NCBI GenBank assembly: GCA_002371345.1
Contig: DFHY01000022.1
Coordinates: forward strand, 1-5,065
Direction: 5' to 3'
Source: Lachnospiraceae bacterium UBA3711
GTDB taxonomy: Bacteria; Bacillota; Clostridia; Lachnospirales; Lachnospiraceae
DNA length: 5,065 nt
Under the pieces are notes generated by a model, which saw nothing but the letters and a program-made list of their open reading frames with translations, was not told where the DNA came from and searched no databases. This document shows, one piece after another, positions 1 to 5,065 of this stretch. Each line of letters opens with the position of its first letter. The stretch's first letter is position 1. A program made the translations under genes and the position numbers.

Positions 1-1035
1 TACCGCCTGGTCTCCGCCGCGTCCGAGCGCCATCTCAATCGCGGAGCGGGCGTACTCATAATTCTGGTTGTAATCATCGCCGCCGACTCCGACACCGATG
101 CTGATCGTCATCACGATCTCATTCCCGATATTGACTGTCTTGACCTCTTCGAGCAGGGAGAAATGATCCTCCTCGACGTTTCCGAGGCTCTTCTGGTTCA
201 TGACAAGCAGATACTTGTCCTTCTCCAGCTTCTTGCTCAGGGCGTTGTGCGCCATACTGTACTTGTTAATCTCTCTGTCGATAAGCACATTCATCAGGGA
301 TGAGTGAACCTCATCCACATTGTCCATTGCCTCCTCGTAGTTGTCCAGATAGACCAGGGCAACGACCGCTTTCTCATCCCTGATCTCTTTCCTGAGAGCA
401 GTGAGTTCCGTCTCATCGATAAAGTAGATCACATAGAGCCATCCGTTTTCCTCAGCCTTTCCCGGTCTCCGGTCTTCCTCCTGAGCCCAGTCATCCCGCT
501 CAGAATCCCGGCCGGCCGGCTCCAGAAGAGATCCGTCCACTATGTTGTTGAGCTCTATCTTCTGGATATGGGCCCTGAACTTCTTTCCCTCGAATTCCAG
601 ACCGATATCCTTCGAATCGGAATTGACGGGAAATACCGGCTTGGTCAGGTATGGAAAAATTGTATCGATCGGTTTGTTGTATCTATCCGTCACTCCGGTG
701 AGGGAGCACAGCATCTGGTTCATCCAGAGGACACTCCCTTCGCGGTCGACGATTCCTGCCGGAATCTCCATCTGTGTCAGGACATGCGCCTGAACCGTTC
801 CGTACCGGCTCGCGAATCCGATCATAGCCTGAAGGATCCTCGGCCGGTAGTAAGCATAGATCAGAAGAACTACAAGATAATACCCGCAGCTGAAGGCAAG
901 ACAGATCAGTCCCGCGCGGTGATCTATGAAGAACATGATCCCCGACAGGACAAACAGAGCCAGAGCCAGATAGACATTCCAGCTCCAGTGCATTTTCAGA
1001 TATCCGCTGTATTTCACTCCGGATCCGGACTTCAT
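1..1035 (-). CDS. gdpP: GdpP-type cyclic-di-AMP phosphodiesterase, N-terminal part (3' end outside window)
   Basis: Membrane-bound phosphodiesterase that hydrolyses c-di-AMP to pApA (family knowledge). The 345 visible residues show two hydrophobic segments at about 18-37 and 42-62 (TM helices), then a PAS-like domain at about 84-215 beginning near HVLTQMEIPAGIVDREG, then a degenerate GGDEF domain at about 224-345 that starts VALVYLDNYEEAMDNVDE. It ends at the GdpP hallmark ALGRGGDQAV, which leads into the DHH/DHHA1 catalytic half. That half is not in the window; the Bacillus protein is about 660 residues, so roughly half is seen. The canonical GGDEF loop is replaced by EKDKYLLV, as expected for this family. 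A charged stretch, residues 169-199, interrupts the PAS region. The start is the ATG at 1035-1033, with GAGG and AGG Shine-Dalgarno-like bases at 1050-1043. No in-frame start is seen upstream. It lies 180 bp downstream of glgB, across a hairpin-rich element. Family assignment is firm; enzymatic activity is inferred because the catalytic half is missing. Confidence 0.93.
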   Translation of the reverse strand, partial: MKSGSGVKYSGYLKMHWSWNVYLALALFVLSGIMFFIDHRAGLICLAFSCGYYLVVLLIYAYYRPRILQAMIGFASRYGTVQAHVLTQMEIPAGIVDREGSVLWMNQMLCSLTGVTDRYNKPIDTIFPYLTKPVFPVNSDSKDIGLEFEGKKFRAHIQKIELNNIVDGSLLEPAGRDSERDDWAQEEDRRPGKAEENGWLYVIYFIDETELTALRKEIRDEKAVVALVYLDNYEEAMDNVDEVHSSLMNVLIDREINKYSMAHNALSKKLEKDKYLLVMNQKSLGNVEEDHFSLLEEVKTVNIGNEIVMTISIGVGVGGDDYNQNYEYARSAIEMALGRGGDQAV

Positions 1036-1063
1036 ACTCTTACCTGCCTCTGCACCATTCTTA

Positions 1064-1089
1064 AAGTAAACACTGATGAAGTCAGTGTT
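1064..1089. repeat. 26-bp palindromic repeat, copy 1
   Basis: Exact 26-base match to 1187-1212, 123 bases away. It contains the inverted repeat AACACTGA (1069-1076) and TCAGTGTT (1082-1089) around a 5-base loop. The stem here is only 8 bp because the bases beyond 1089 (CCAAATC) do not pair with the left flank. It lies just upstream of the gdpP ribosome binding site. It could be an operator, a hairpin in the transcript or the end of a mobile repeat. Confidence 0.9.
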
Positions 1090-1093
1090 CCAA
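1065..1093 (-). promoter_or_regulatory. possible weak promoter for gdpP, overlapping repeat copy 1
   Basis: On the minus strand TTGGAA (1093-1088) and TTTACT (1070-1065) are separated by exactly 17 bases; each matches 4 of 6 consensus sigma-A positions. The spacer is the palindrome of repeat copy 1. Predicted transcription start is near 1058, about 23 bases before the gdpP ATG. Both boxes are poor matches, so this may be chance; read-through from glgB is the alternative. Confidence 0.2.
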
Positions 1094-1095
1094 AT

Positions 1096-1166
1096 CTTTG
1101 AGCGCTTCATGCGCTCAAAGCCGCGTGCTGCGCGGCTTGCGGAGCAAGCCTTCCTCTGCGCAGCAC
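1096..1166. repeat. cluster of nested hairpins between the two 26-bp repeats
   Basis: Three perfect stems follow one another. CTTTGAGCGC (1096-1105) pairs with GCGCTCAAAG (1111-1120), 10 bp with a 5-base loop. GCCGCG (1120-1125) pairs with CGCGGC (1131-1136). GGCTTGC (1134-1140) pairs with GCAAGCC (1144-1150) around GGA. The second stem competes with a longer alternative in which GTGCTGCGC (1125-1133) pairs with GCGCAGCAC (1158-1166) and encloses the third hairpin. No run of T follows any stem on either strand, so these are not ordinary intrinsic terminators. No open reading frame of note lies here. Confidence 0.85.
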
Positions 1167-1183
1167 CGCGATCCGCCGGAGGC

Positions 1184-1220
1184 ACTAAGTAAACACTGAT
1201 GAAGTCAGTGTTTACTTAGT
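1184..1220. repeat. 26-bp repeat copy 2 within a perfect 16-bp palindrome overlapping the glgB stop
   Basis: ACTAAGTAAACACTGA (1184-1199) and TCAGTGTTTACTTAGT (1205-1220) form a perfect 16-bp stem around a 5-base loop. Bases 1187-1212 are identical to 1064-1089. The glgB stop codon (1218-1216) and the last two bases of its terminal Tyr codon lie inside the stem. In the glgB transcript this would be a stable 3' hairpin, but the bases after it (GCC TCC) are not a T tract, so it is more likely to protect the 3' end or belong to a repeat than to terminate transcription. Confidence 0.9.
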
Positions 1221-3363
1221 ACCTGAAAACCGCCACGCCGTACGGCGGCAGATTGTACGCAAATGAATACGGCTTGCCGTCGCACTCGCTCTCGACCGCC
1301 TTGTACTTCTGCTCATGCGCAGTTCCGTGTCCTCCGAAGCGCTCCTCGTCGCCGTCAAGCACCAGGGTATAGGTGCACTTCTTCGTGCATCCGACACGGT
1401 AGTCCGGACGCGCCATCGGCGTAAAGTTGATCACAAACAGAAGGTTGCTCTTTCCGTCGCTGCTGTGGCGCAGGAAGCTGTAGATGCTGCGGTCGGCATC
1501 GTCCGCGTTGATCCACTCAAAGCCGTCCGGACTGCAGTCGGCGGAGTACATGGCCGGCGTGCTCTTATACAGGTGGAGAAGCTCTCTCACGAAGTCCTGC
1601 ATCTGCTTATGCTTCGGCTCGTCGAGCAGGTACCAGTCGAGCTCGCGGTCCTCGGACCACTCCCTCTCCTGCGCGAATTCCTGCCCCATGAACAGCAGCT
1701 TCTTGCCGGGATGGCCGAACATGAACGTATAGCCGGCCTTGAGGTTGGCGAACTTGTCATCGTACAGGCCCGGCATCTTGTTGATCATCGAGCACTTCAG
1801 ATGCACCACCTCGTCGTGCGAGAGCACCAGGCAGTATCTCTCCGAATATGCGTAGGTCATCGCGAAGGTCATGCGGTTGTGGTTGAACTTGCGGAAGTAC
1901 GGGTCTAGCTTCATGTACTCGATGAAGTCATGCATCCAGCCCATGTTCCACTTCATGCTGAAGCCAAGGCCGTCATTCTCCGGTACGTCCGTGACCTTCG
2001 GCCACGCAGTCGATTCCTCGGCAATCATCATTACGCCCGGGTTCTTGCCGAGCACAACCGAATTCAGATGCTTGAAGAACTCGATCGCCTCAAGATTCTT
2101 ATTTCCGCCGTACTTGTTCGGGACCCACTCTCCGTCGCGGCGTCCGTAATCCAGATAGAGAATAGAAGCGACCGCGTCCACCCGCAATCCGTCAACATGG
2201 AACTGCTCAAGCCAGAACAGCGCATTTCCGATCAGGAAGTTCTTGACCTCGCTCTTGCCGAAGTCGAATACCTTGGTGCCCCAGTCCGGATGCTCGCCCT
2301 TGCGCGGATCCGCGTACTCATAGCAGGCCTGCCCGTCGAAGTCAGCCAGGCCGTGCGCGTCTTTCGGAAAATGCGCCGGCACCCAGTCGAGAATGACACC
2401 GATTCCGTTGCGGTGCAGGTAGTTGACCATGTACGCGAAGTCCTCAGGACTGCCGTATCGGCTGGTCGGAGCGTAGTAGCCTGTGACCTGGTATCCCCAT
2501 GATCCGTCAAACGGATGCTCCGCGACTCCCATGAGCTCGATATGGGTATATCCCATCTTCTTCAGGTAATCAGTTATGGAATGGGCAAAGTAGCGGTAGT
2601 CGTAGAAGCCGTCCTCCTTCTCGGCGTGCGGGTGGCGCATCCAGCTGCCGATATGGCACTCATAGATCGAGATCGGGCTTGTATCCTGCTTAAATGATCC
2701 GCGCTTCTTCATCCACGCGCTGTCGGTCCAGCGGATAGTGGAAATGTCGGCGATCACAGACGCTGTACCGGGCCTCTTCTCCGCCTGATTCGCGTACGGG
2801 TCGGCCTTGTACAGCTTGCGGCCGTCCTGAGAGTAGATCAGGTACTTGTACATCTGGCCGACCTTTGCGTCTGTGCAGAAGTACTCCCAGATACCCGACG
2901 GTTCGAGACGCTCCATCGCGATATTCTCTTCATTCCAGCCATTGAACTCGCCGATCAGGTGAACCGCTGACGCATGCGGCGCCCACACCGCGAAATGTAT
3001 TCCCTTCTCTCCGTTTTTCTCGGAAGGATGGGCGCCGAGCTTGCGGAAGATCTCATAGTGCACGCCCTTGTCATACAGGTACTGGTCAAGCTCGTGAATG
3101 AACTCATATCCGGCTCCGATGGCTGGCGCTTCCGCCTTCACGGCAGTTGTCCTCTTTGCCGCTGCCTTTGCCGGTGCCTTCTTTGATGTTGTCCCGGAAG
3201 GTGCCTTTGACGCCTTCACAGCTGTCTTTGACGCAGACTTTGTTGTTCCGGCTGTGCTCTTCGTCTTCGAAGCCGCCTTAGCCTTCGCGCCTGTTCCTGT
3301 CTTTCCTGTAGTCTTCCTCTTCTCCTGGCTCTCCGGGTTCTTTCCATCTGTCATACTGCTCAT
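1216..3363 (-). CDS. glgB: 1,4-alpha-glucan branching enzyme GlgB with H1-like N-terminal tail
   Basis: Cytoplasmic GH13 enzyme that cuts alpha-1,4 glucan chains and rejoins them as alpha-1,6 branches in glycogen synthesis (family knowledge). Complete at 715 residues. Order: low-complexity basic tail (about 15-77); CBM48 module (about 122-209, IHFAVWAPHASAVHLIGEFN); GH13 barrel with region I DWVPAH (326-331), region II GLRVDAV with nucleophile Asp396, region III MIAEEST with acid/base Glu449, and region IV LVLSHDEVV with His516/Asp517; then the C-terminal beta domain ending NLPPYGVAVFRY. Spacing between catalytic residues equals that recalled for E. coli GlgB. The E. coli-type first N-terminal module appears absent, with the tail in its place. 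Region IV is followed by HLKCSM rather than HGKxSM, which I recall from other clostridial GlgBs. The start is Met at 3363-3361 because GGAGGA (3374-3369) sits 5 bases before it; an ATG 11 codons upstream lacks such a site. No other glg genes are adjacent, so partners must be elsewhere. Confidence 0.96.
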   Translation of the reverse strand: MSSMTDGKNPESQEKRKTTGKTGTGAKAKAASKTKSTAGTTKSASKTAVKASKAPSGTTSKKAPAKAAAKRTTAVKAEAPAIGAGYEFIHELDQYLYDKGVHYEIFRKLGAHPSEKNGEKGIHFAVWAPHASAVHLIGEFNGWNEENIAMERLEPSGIWEYFCTDAKVGQMYKYLIYSQDGRKLYKADPYANQAEKRPGTASVIADISTIRWTDSAWMKKRGSFKQDTSPISIYECHIGSWMRHPHAEKEDGFYDYRYFAHSITDYLKKMGYTHIELMGVAEHPFDGSWGYQVTGYYAPTSRYGSPEDFAYMVNYLHRNGIGVILDWVPAHFPKDAHGLADFDGQACYEYADPRKGEHPDWGTKVFDFGKSEVKNFLIGNALFWLEQFHVDGLRVDAVASILYLDYGRRDGEWVPNKYGGNKNLEAIEFFKHLNSVVLGKNPGVMMIAEESTAWPKVTDVPENDGLGFSMKWNMGWMHDFIEYMKLDPYFRKFNHNRMTFAMTYAYSERYCLVLSHDEVVHLKCSMINKMPGLYDDKFANLKAGYTFMFGHPGKKLLFMGQEFAQEREWSEDRELDWYLLDEPKHKQMQDFVRELLHLYKSTPAMYSADCSPDGFEWINADDADRSIYSFLRHSSDGKSNLLFVINFTPMARPDYRVGCTKKCTYTLVLDGDEERFGGHGTAHEQKYKAVESECDGKPYSFAYNLPPYGVAVFRY

Positions 3364-3368
3364 GACAA

Positions 3369-3374
3369 TCCTCC
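3369..3374 (-). promoter_or_regulatory. glgB ribosome binding site
   Basis: GGAGGA on the minus strand lies 5 bases before the ATG at 3363-3361. It decides the start in favour of this Met over the in-frame ATG at 3396-3394. Confidence 0.85.
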
Positions 3375-3440
3375 GCTCCTCATAGGCCGTGTACATAACG
3401 GCACAAAATCCGCACCCTGTAAGTTACCTGTAATTAGTTT

Positions 3441-3469
3441 ATTATATCGTCATTTAGTGTTTTATACAA
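3441..3469 (-). promoter_or_regulatory. probable glgB sigma-A promoter
   Basis: A perfect -10 box TATAAT (3446-3441) lies 17 bases downstream of TTGTAT (3469-3464), which matches 3 of 6 positions of the -35 consensus. The stretch 3430-3480 is much more AT-rich than its surroundings. The predicted start near 3434 gives a 5' untranslated leader of about 70 bases. The weak -35 box suggests either modest strength or help from an activator. Confidence 0.65.
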
Positions 3470-3493
3470 GATAAAGACGACTCCGGCCAGGGC

Positions 3494-3513
3494 AATCGCT
3501 TAATCGCTTAATC
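3494..3513. repeat. 2.5-copy tandem 8-bp repeat
   Basis: AATCGCTT occurs at 3494-3501 and 3502-3509, followed by AATC. It lies about 25 bases upstream of the -35 box of the glgB promoter, where an activator could bind, but it is short enough to be a replication-slippage remnant. Confidence 0.6.
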
Positions 3514-3568
3514 CTGCTGTGACTGTCTGAATGTCTATGTGCTCCATCGCAAGCCAAAGCCCACTTCG

Positions 3569-3667
3569 CTGATCTAACTGCTACTTTGACCAGAACGACT
3601 CTTAAGACTGAGGCATCCCGTCTTTGCGGTCCGGCTCATATGGTTTGACAGGTGCCTTCCGTCAGTC
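3569..3667 (-). ncRNA. candidate structured RNA, partly resembling a c-di-GMP-I (GEMM) riboswitch
   Basis: On the minus strand a long helix forms from GACTGA (3667-3662), a 5-base bulge, GGCACCTGTC (3656-3647), and their partners GACGGG (3622-3617), a bulged A, TGCC (3615-3612) and TCAGTC (3611-3606): 16 pairs in all. It encloses CAAACC and GGACCGCAAAG, which resemble the conserved AAACC and GGACGCAAAG of the c-di-GMP-I aptamer. A second stem-loop follows, CTGGTC (3593-3588) with GATCAG (3574-3569), whose loop contains GTAGC. Each helix has one G-U pair that would be an A-C mismatch on the other strand, favouring a minus-strand RNA. Against the riboswitch call: an extra C in GGACCGCAAAG, no clear GNRA-capped stem, and a position upstream of the predicted glgB promoter. 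The family match is a guess; the helices are what is seen. Confidence 0.35.
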
Positions 3668-3689
3668 CTGACATACCGGAGCTGATGCT

Positions 3690-3732
3690 AAGATAAAATC
3701 CGGGTCATGAACGAAACGTTCATGACCCGGAT
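3690..3732 (-). terminator. intrinsic terminator for the alcohol dehydrogenase transcript
   Basis: Arms at 3698-3713 and 3717-3732 form a perfect 16-bp GC-rich stem with a 3-base loop. On the minus strand the second arm is followed by TTTTATCTT (3698-3690, with the first T paired), a usable though broken U tract. It lies about 230 bases after the dehydrogenase stop codon and upstream of the glgB promoter, so it probably separates the two transcripts. On the plus strand no T tract follows the stem. Confidence 0.85.
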
Positions 3733-3739
3733 GGCTCCG

Positions 3740-3759
3740 CAGGCAGTGGCTTCTGCCTG
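3740..3759. repeat. small hairpin before the terminator
   Basis: CAGGCAG (3740-3746) pairs perfectly with CTGCCTG (3753-3759) around a 6-base loop. No T tract follows. It adds to a highly structured 3' untranslated region of the dehydrogenase transcript. Confidence 0.55.
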
Positions 3760-3775
3760 TACATCATCATATTAC

Positions 3776-3959
3776 ATGATTACAGCGCCAAAAGCCTGAC
3801 CTCCACGCAAGCTTGCTTGCGGTGGAGGGAAAGGGTGTTGGCGCGCCCCTACATGAGTGCGTAGTGGGGCAGGGGCCCCATGGAGCACGAATGGAGGGCA
3901 GGATTGTGGGAGCGCGAAGCGCGGAACAATCCGTAATCGACTTTTGGCGACCGTATCAT
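3776..3959. repeat. MITE-like or RNA-like element with terminal inverted repeats and internal hairpins
   Basis: ATGAT, 5 bases, CGCCAAAAG (3776-3794) is mirrored by CTTTTGGCG, 5 bases, ATCAT (3941-3959): 14 of 19 end positions are inverted-repeat matches, all mismatches falling in the middle five. Inside are CCTCCAC-GCAAGC (3800-3812) against GCTTGC-G-GTGGAGG (3815-3828) with one bulged base; GCCCC (3845-3849) against GGGGC (3866-3870); the palindrome GGGGCCCC (3872-3879); and GGATTGT (3901-3907) against ACAATCC (3926-3932), enclosing GCGC-GAA-GCGC. The 7-base direct repeat ATTACAT lies at 3771-3777 and 3958-3964, as a target duplication might. The right end coincides with the dehydrogenase stop codon. 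No credible reading frame is present. It may be a small non-autonomous insertion or one folded RNA domain of the 3' untranslated region. Confidence 0.6.
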
Positions 3960-5065
3960 TACATAGCACTCGAATATACTGCTGTCACCATTTCCGGCGT
4001 CGGCTGGAATGGATTGGTCGCCATGCAGCTGTCCTGCATGGCCAGGGAAGCAAGCTCCGGAAAGTCTCTCTCGTCCACGCCCTTCAGCTCGCTCAGCCTG
4101 GCGGGGATCTCCACTGTCCGGCACAGGTTCTGCACCTGCGCTATCACCGACCGTGCCGTCTGGATCGCGCCGGAGCCTGTCGGCAGGCCCATCGCCAGGG
4201 CAGCCTTCGGAAATCTCGCGAGTCCTTCCTCAAACCCCATATCGAAGGCCAGCACATACGGAAGCAGCACCGCGTTGCAGACTCCGTGCGGAAGTCCGTA
4301 GTGCCCTCCGAGCGCGTGTGCCATCGCGTGAACCATGCCAAGTCCCGCGTTGGAAAATGCGCTTCCGGCCGTGTATTCCGCATATGCCATCATAGTTCTG
4401 GCTTCCTCGTCAAAGCCGTCGGCAAATGCTCTCGGAAGATATTCCATGATGACGGATACCGCCCATGCCGCGTCCTTGTCCGTCAGGGGATTGGCGTTGG
4501 CGGAGAACAGTGCCTCTATCGCGTGAGTCAGCGCGTCCACACCGGTGGAAGCCGTCAGCTTCGGAGGCATGGATGACATGAAGTCAGTGTCATTTACCGC
4601 GATGGCGACCATGCAGTTGTTGTCCACCATGGACATCTTACTCTTTCTCACCGGATCGGTCACAATATAGAATGCCGTACATTCGCTCCCTGTACCCGCC
4701 GTGGTATTGACCGCTACGATCGGAATCCCCCGCCTTGCCGACTTATCCACGCCTTCGTACATCTCCACGCTCCCGCCGTTGGCCATGACGATGGATGCCG
4801 CCTTTGCCGTATCGATGGCGGAGCCTCCGCCCAGCGCGACCAGCAGGTCAACCTGAAGAGACGATGCTGCCCGGATGCATTCATTGACGATATCGATGCT
4901 GGGATTCGGCTTCACATTGTAGTATACCGCGTACTCAATACCTGCCTCCAGCAGCACATCGCCCACTCTCCCGGCAGCTCCGGAATCAAATAGAAACTGA
5001 TCCGTCACCACCAGTGCGCGTCTGCACTGCATCTTACCAAGCTCCGGGATCAGCAGACGGATCGC
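3959..5065 (-). CDS. iron-containing alcohol dehydrogenase, FucO-like (5' end outside window)
   Basis: NAD(P)-dependent group III (Fe-type) alcohol dehydrogenase, probably reducing a short aldehyde such as lactaldehyde or oxidising a diol in fermentation (family knowledge; substrate not readable here). 368 residues are visible. The dinucleotide-binding motif GGGSAIDTAK is at 79-88. TTAGTGSE is at 121-128. Metal ligands by comparison with FucO are Asp177 and His181 in STGVDALTHAIE, His246 in GLGMVHAMAH and His260 in GLPHG; all four are present. The C-terminus (DFPELASLAMQDSCMATNP) also aligns with FucO. The frame is open to the window edge: AIRLLIPELGK precedes the first Met at 5032, and the family needs these residues before RALVVTD. 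About 17 N-terminal residues are therefore missing, giving a full length near 385. It is followed by a structured 3' region and a terminator. EutG-, propanediol- or butanol-dehydrogenase-like roles are alternatives. Confidence 0.92.
   Translation of the reverse strand, partial: AIRLLIPELGKMQCRRALVVTDQFLFDSGAAGRVGDVLLEAGIEYAVYYNVKPNPSIDIVNECIRAASSLQVDLLVALGGGSAIDTAKAASIVMANGGSVEMYEGVDKSARRGIPIVAVNTTAGTGSECTAFYIVTDPVRKSKMSMVDNNCMVAIAVNDTDFMSSMPPKLTASTGVDALTHAIEALFSANANPLTDKDAAWAVSVIMEYLPRAFADGFDEEARTMMAYAEYTAGSAFSNAGLGMVHAMAHALGGHYGLPHGVCNAVLLPYVLAFDMGFEEGLARFPKAALAMGLPTGSGAIQTARSVIAQVQNLCRTVEIPARLSELKGVDERDFPELASLAMQDSCMATNPFQPTPEMVTAVYSSAM

Noticed and set aside
304..1101. 265-codon open frame on the plus strand
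   Set aside because: It lies antisense to gdpP, whose minus-strand translation shows clear TM, PAS and GGDEF features. The plus-strand product has no recognisable domain and no ribosome binding site.
1096..1120. 10-bp hairpin as an intrinsic terminator for glgB
   Set aside because: The stem is perfect but is followed by ATTTGG on the minus strand and CCGCG on the plus strand; neither is a T tract.
1064..1212. Two identical 26-bp repeats as a CRISPR remnant
   Set aside because: Only two copies, both strongly palindromic, with a 97-base hairpin-filled interval rather than a spacer, and no cas genes nearby.
3364..3396. Upstream ATG at 3396-3394 as the glgB start
   Set aside because: The 11 extra residues (MYTAYEERRIV) arise from reading through the Shine-Dalgarno region; GGAGGA is ideally placed for the Met at 3363.
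3645..3650. Perfect TTGACA on the plus strand as a -35 box
   Set aside because: No acceptable -10 hexamer lies 16-18 bases downstream and no plus-strand gene follows; it falls inside the candidate RNA helix.
3772..3969. 65-codon minus-strand frame downstream of the dehydrogenase
   Set aside because: It overlaps the gene end in another frame, has no ribosome binding site, and its sequence is a by-product of the hairpin element.
3849..4576. Several open frames overlapping the dehydrogenase on both strands
   Set aside because: They are shadows of a GC-rich coding region whose true frame carries all Fe-ADH motifs; none has a domain or start signal.
5030..5032. ATG at 5032-5030 as the alcohol dehydrogenase start
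   Set aside because: The frame stays open to the window edge and the upstream residues AIRLLIPELGK match the family N-terminal region, so the true start is outside.

Overview
The window looks like chromosomal DNA of a low-to-medium GC Firmicute, most likely a Lachnospiraceae-type gut Clostridium. That is inferred from the protein variants (a clostridial-style GlgB, a GdpP cyclic-di-AMP phosphodiesterase, a FucO-like iron alcohol dehydrogenase), from the AGGAGG-type ribosome binding site and from the TATAAT promoter. All three genes are on the minus strand, so transcription runs from right to left. The sequence cannot settle the genus.

Layout in transcription order. (1) 3959-5065: an iron-containing alcohol dehydrogenase resembling lactaldehyde/1,2-propanediol oxidoreductase; its first ~17 codons lie outside the window. 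(2) 3364-3958: a 595-base gene-free stretch. It holds a MITE-like or RNA-like element with terminal inverted repeats that starts at the dehydrogenase stop codon, a near-perfect intrinsic terminator (3690-3732), a candidate structured RNA with some resemblance to the c-di-GMP-I (GEMM) riboswitch (3569-3667), a short tandem repeat, and a good sigma-A-type promoter with a strong Shine-Dalgarno for the next gene. (3) 1216-3363: a complete glycogen branching enzyme, GlgB, with all GH13 catalytic residues and an unusual lysine/alanine/threonine-rich, histone-H1-like N-terminal tail of about 65 residues. (4) 1036-1215: a compact intergenic element made almost wholly of hairpins and flanked by two identical 26-bp palindromic repeats; the upstream copy overlaps the glgB stop codon. 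(5) 1-1035: the N-terminal half of GdpP (two membrane helices, PAS, degenerate GGDEF); its DHH/DHHA1 catalytic half lies beyond the window.

The three genes do not form an obvious pathway: one is fermentative redox metabolism, one glycogen synthesis, one c-di-AMP turnover. The dehydrogenase is separated from glgB by a terminator and a promoter. No convincing T-tailed terminator separates glgB from gdpP, so some co-transcription through the hairpin element is possible. The coding genes are ordinary; the most interesting material is the intergenic structure and the GlgB tail.
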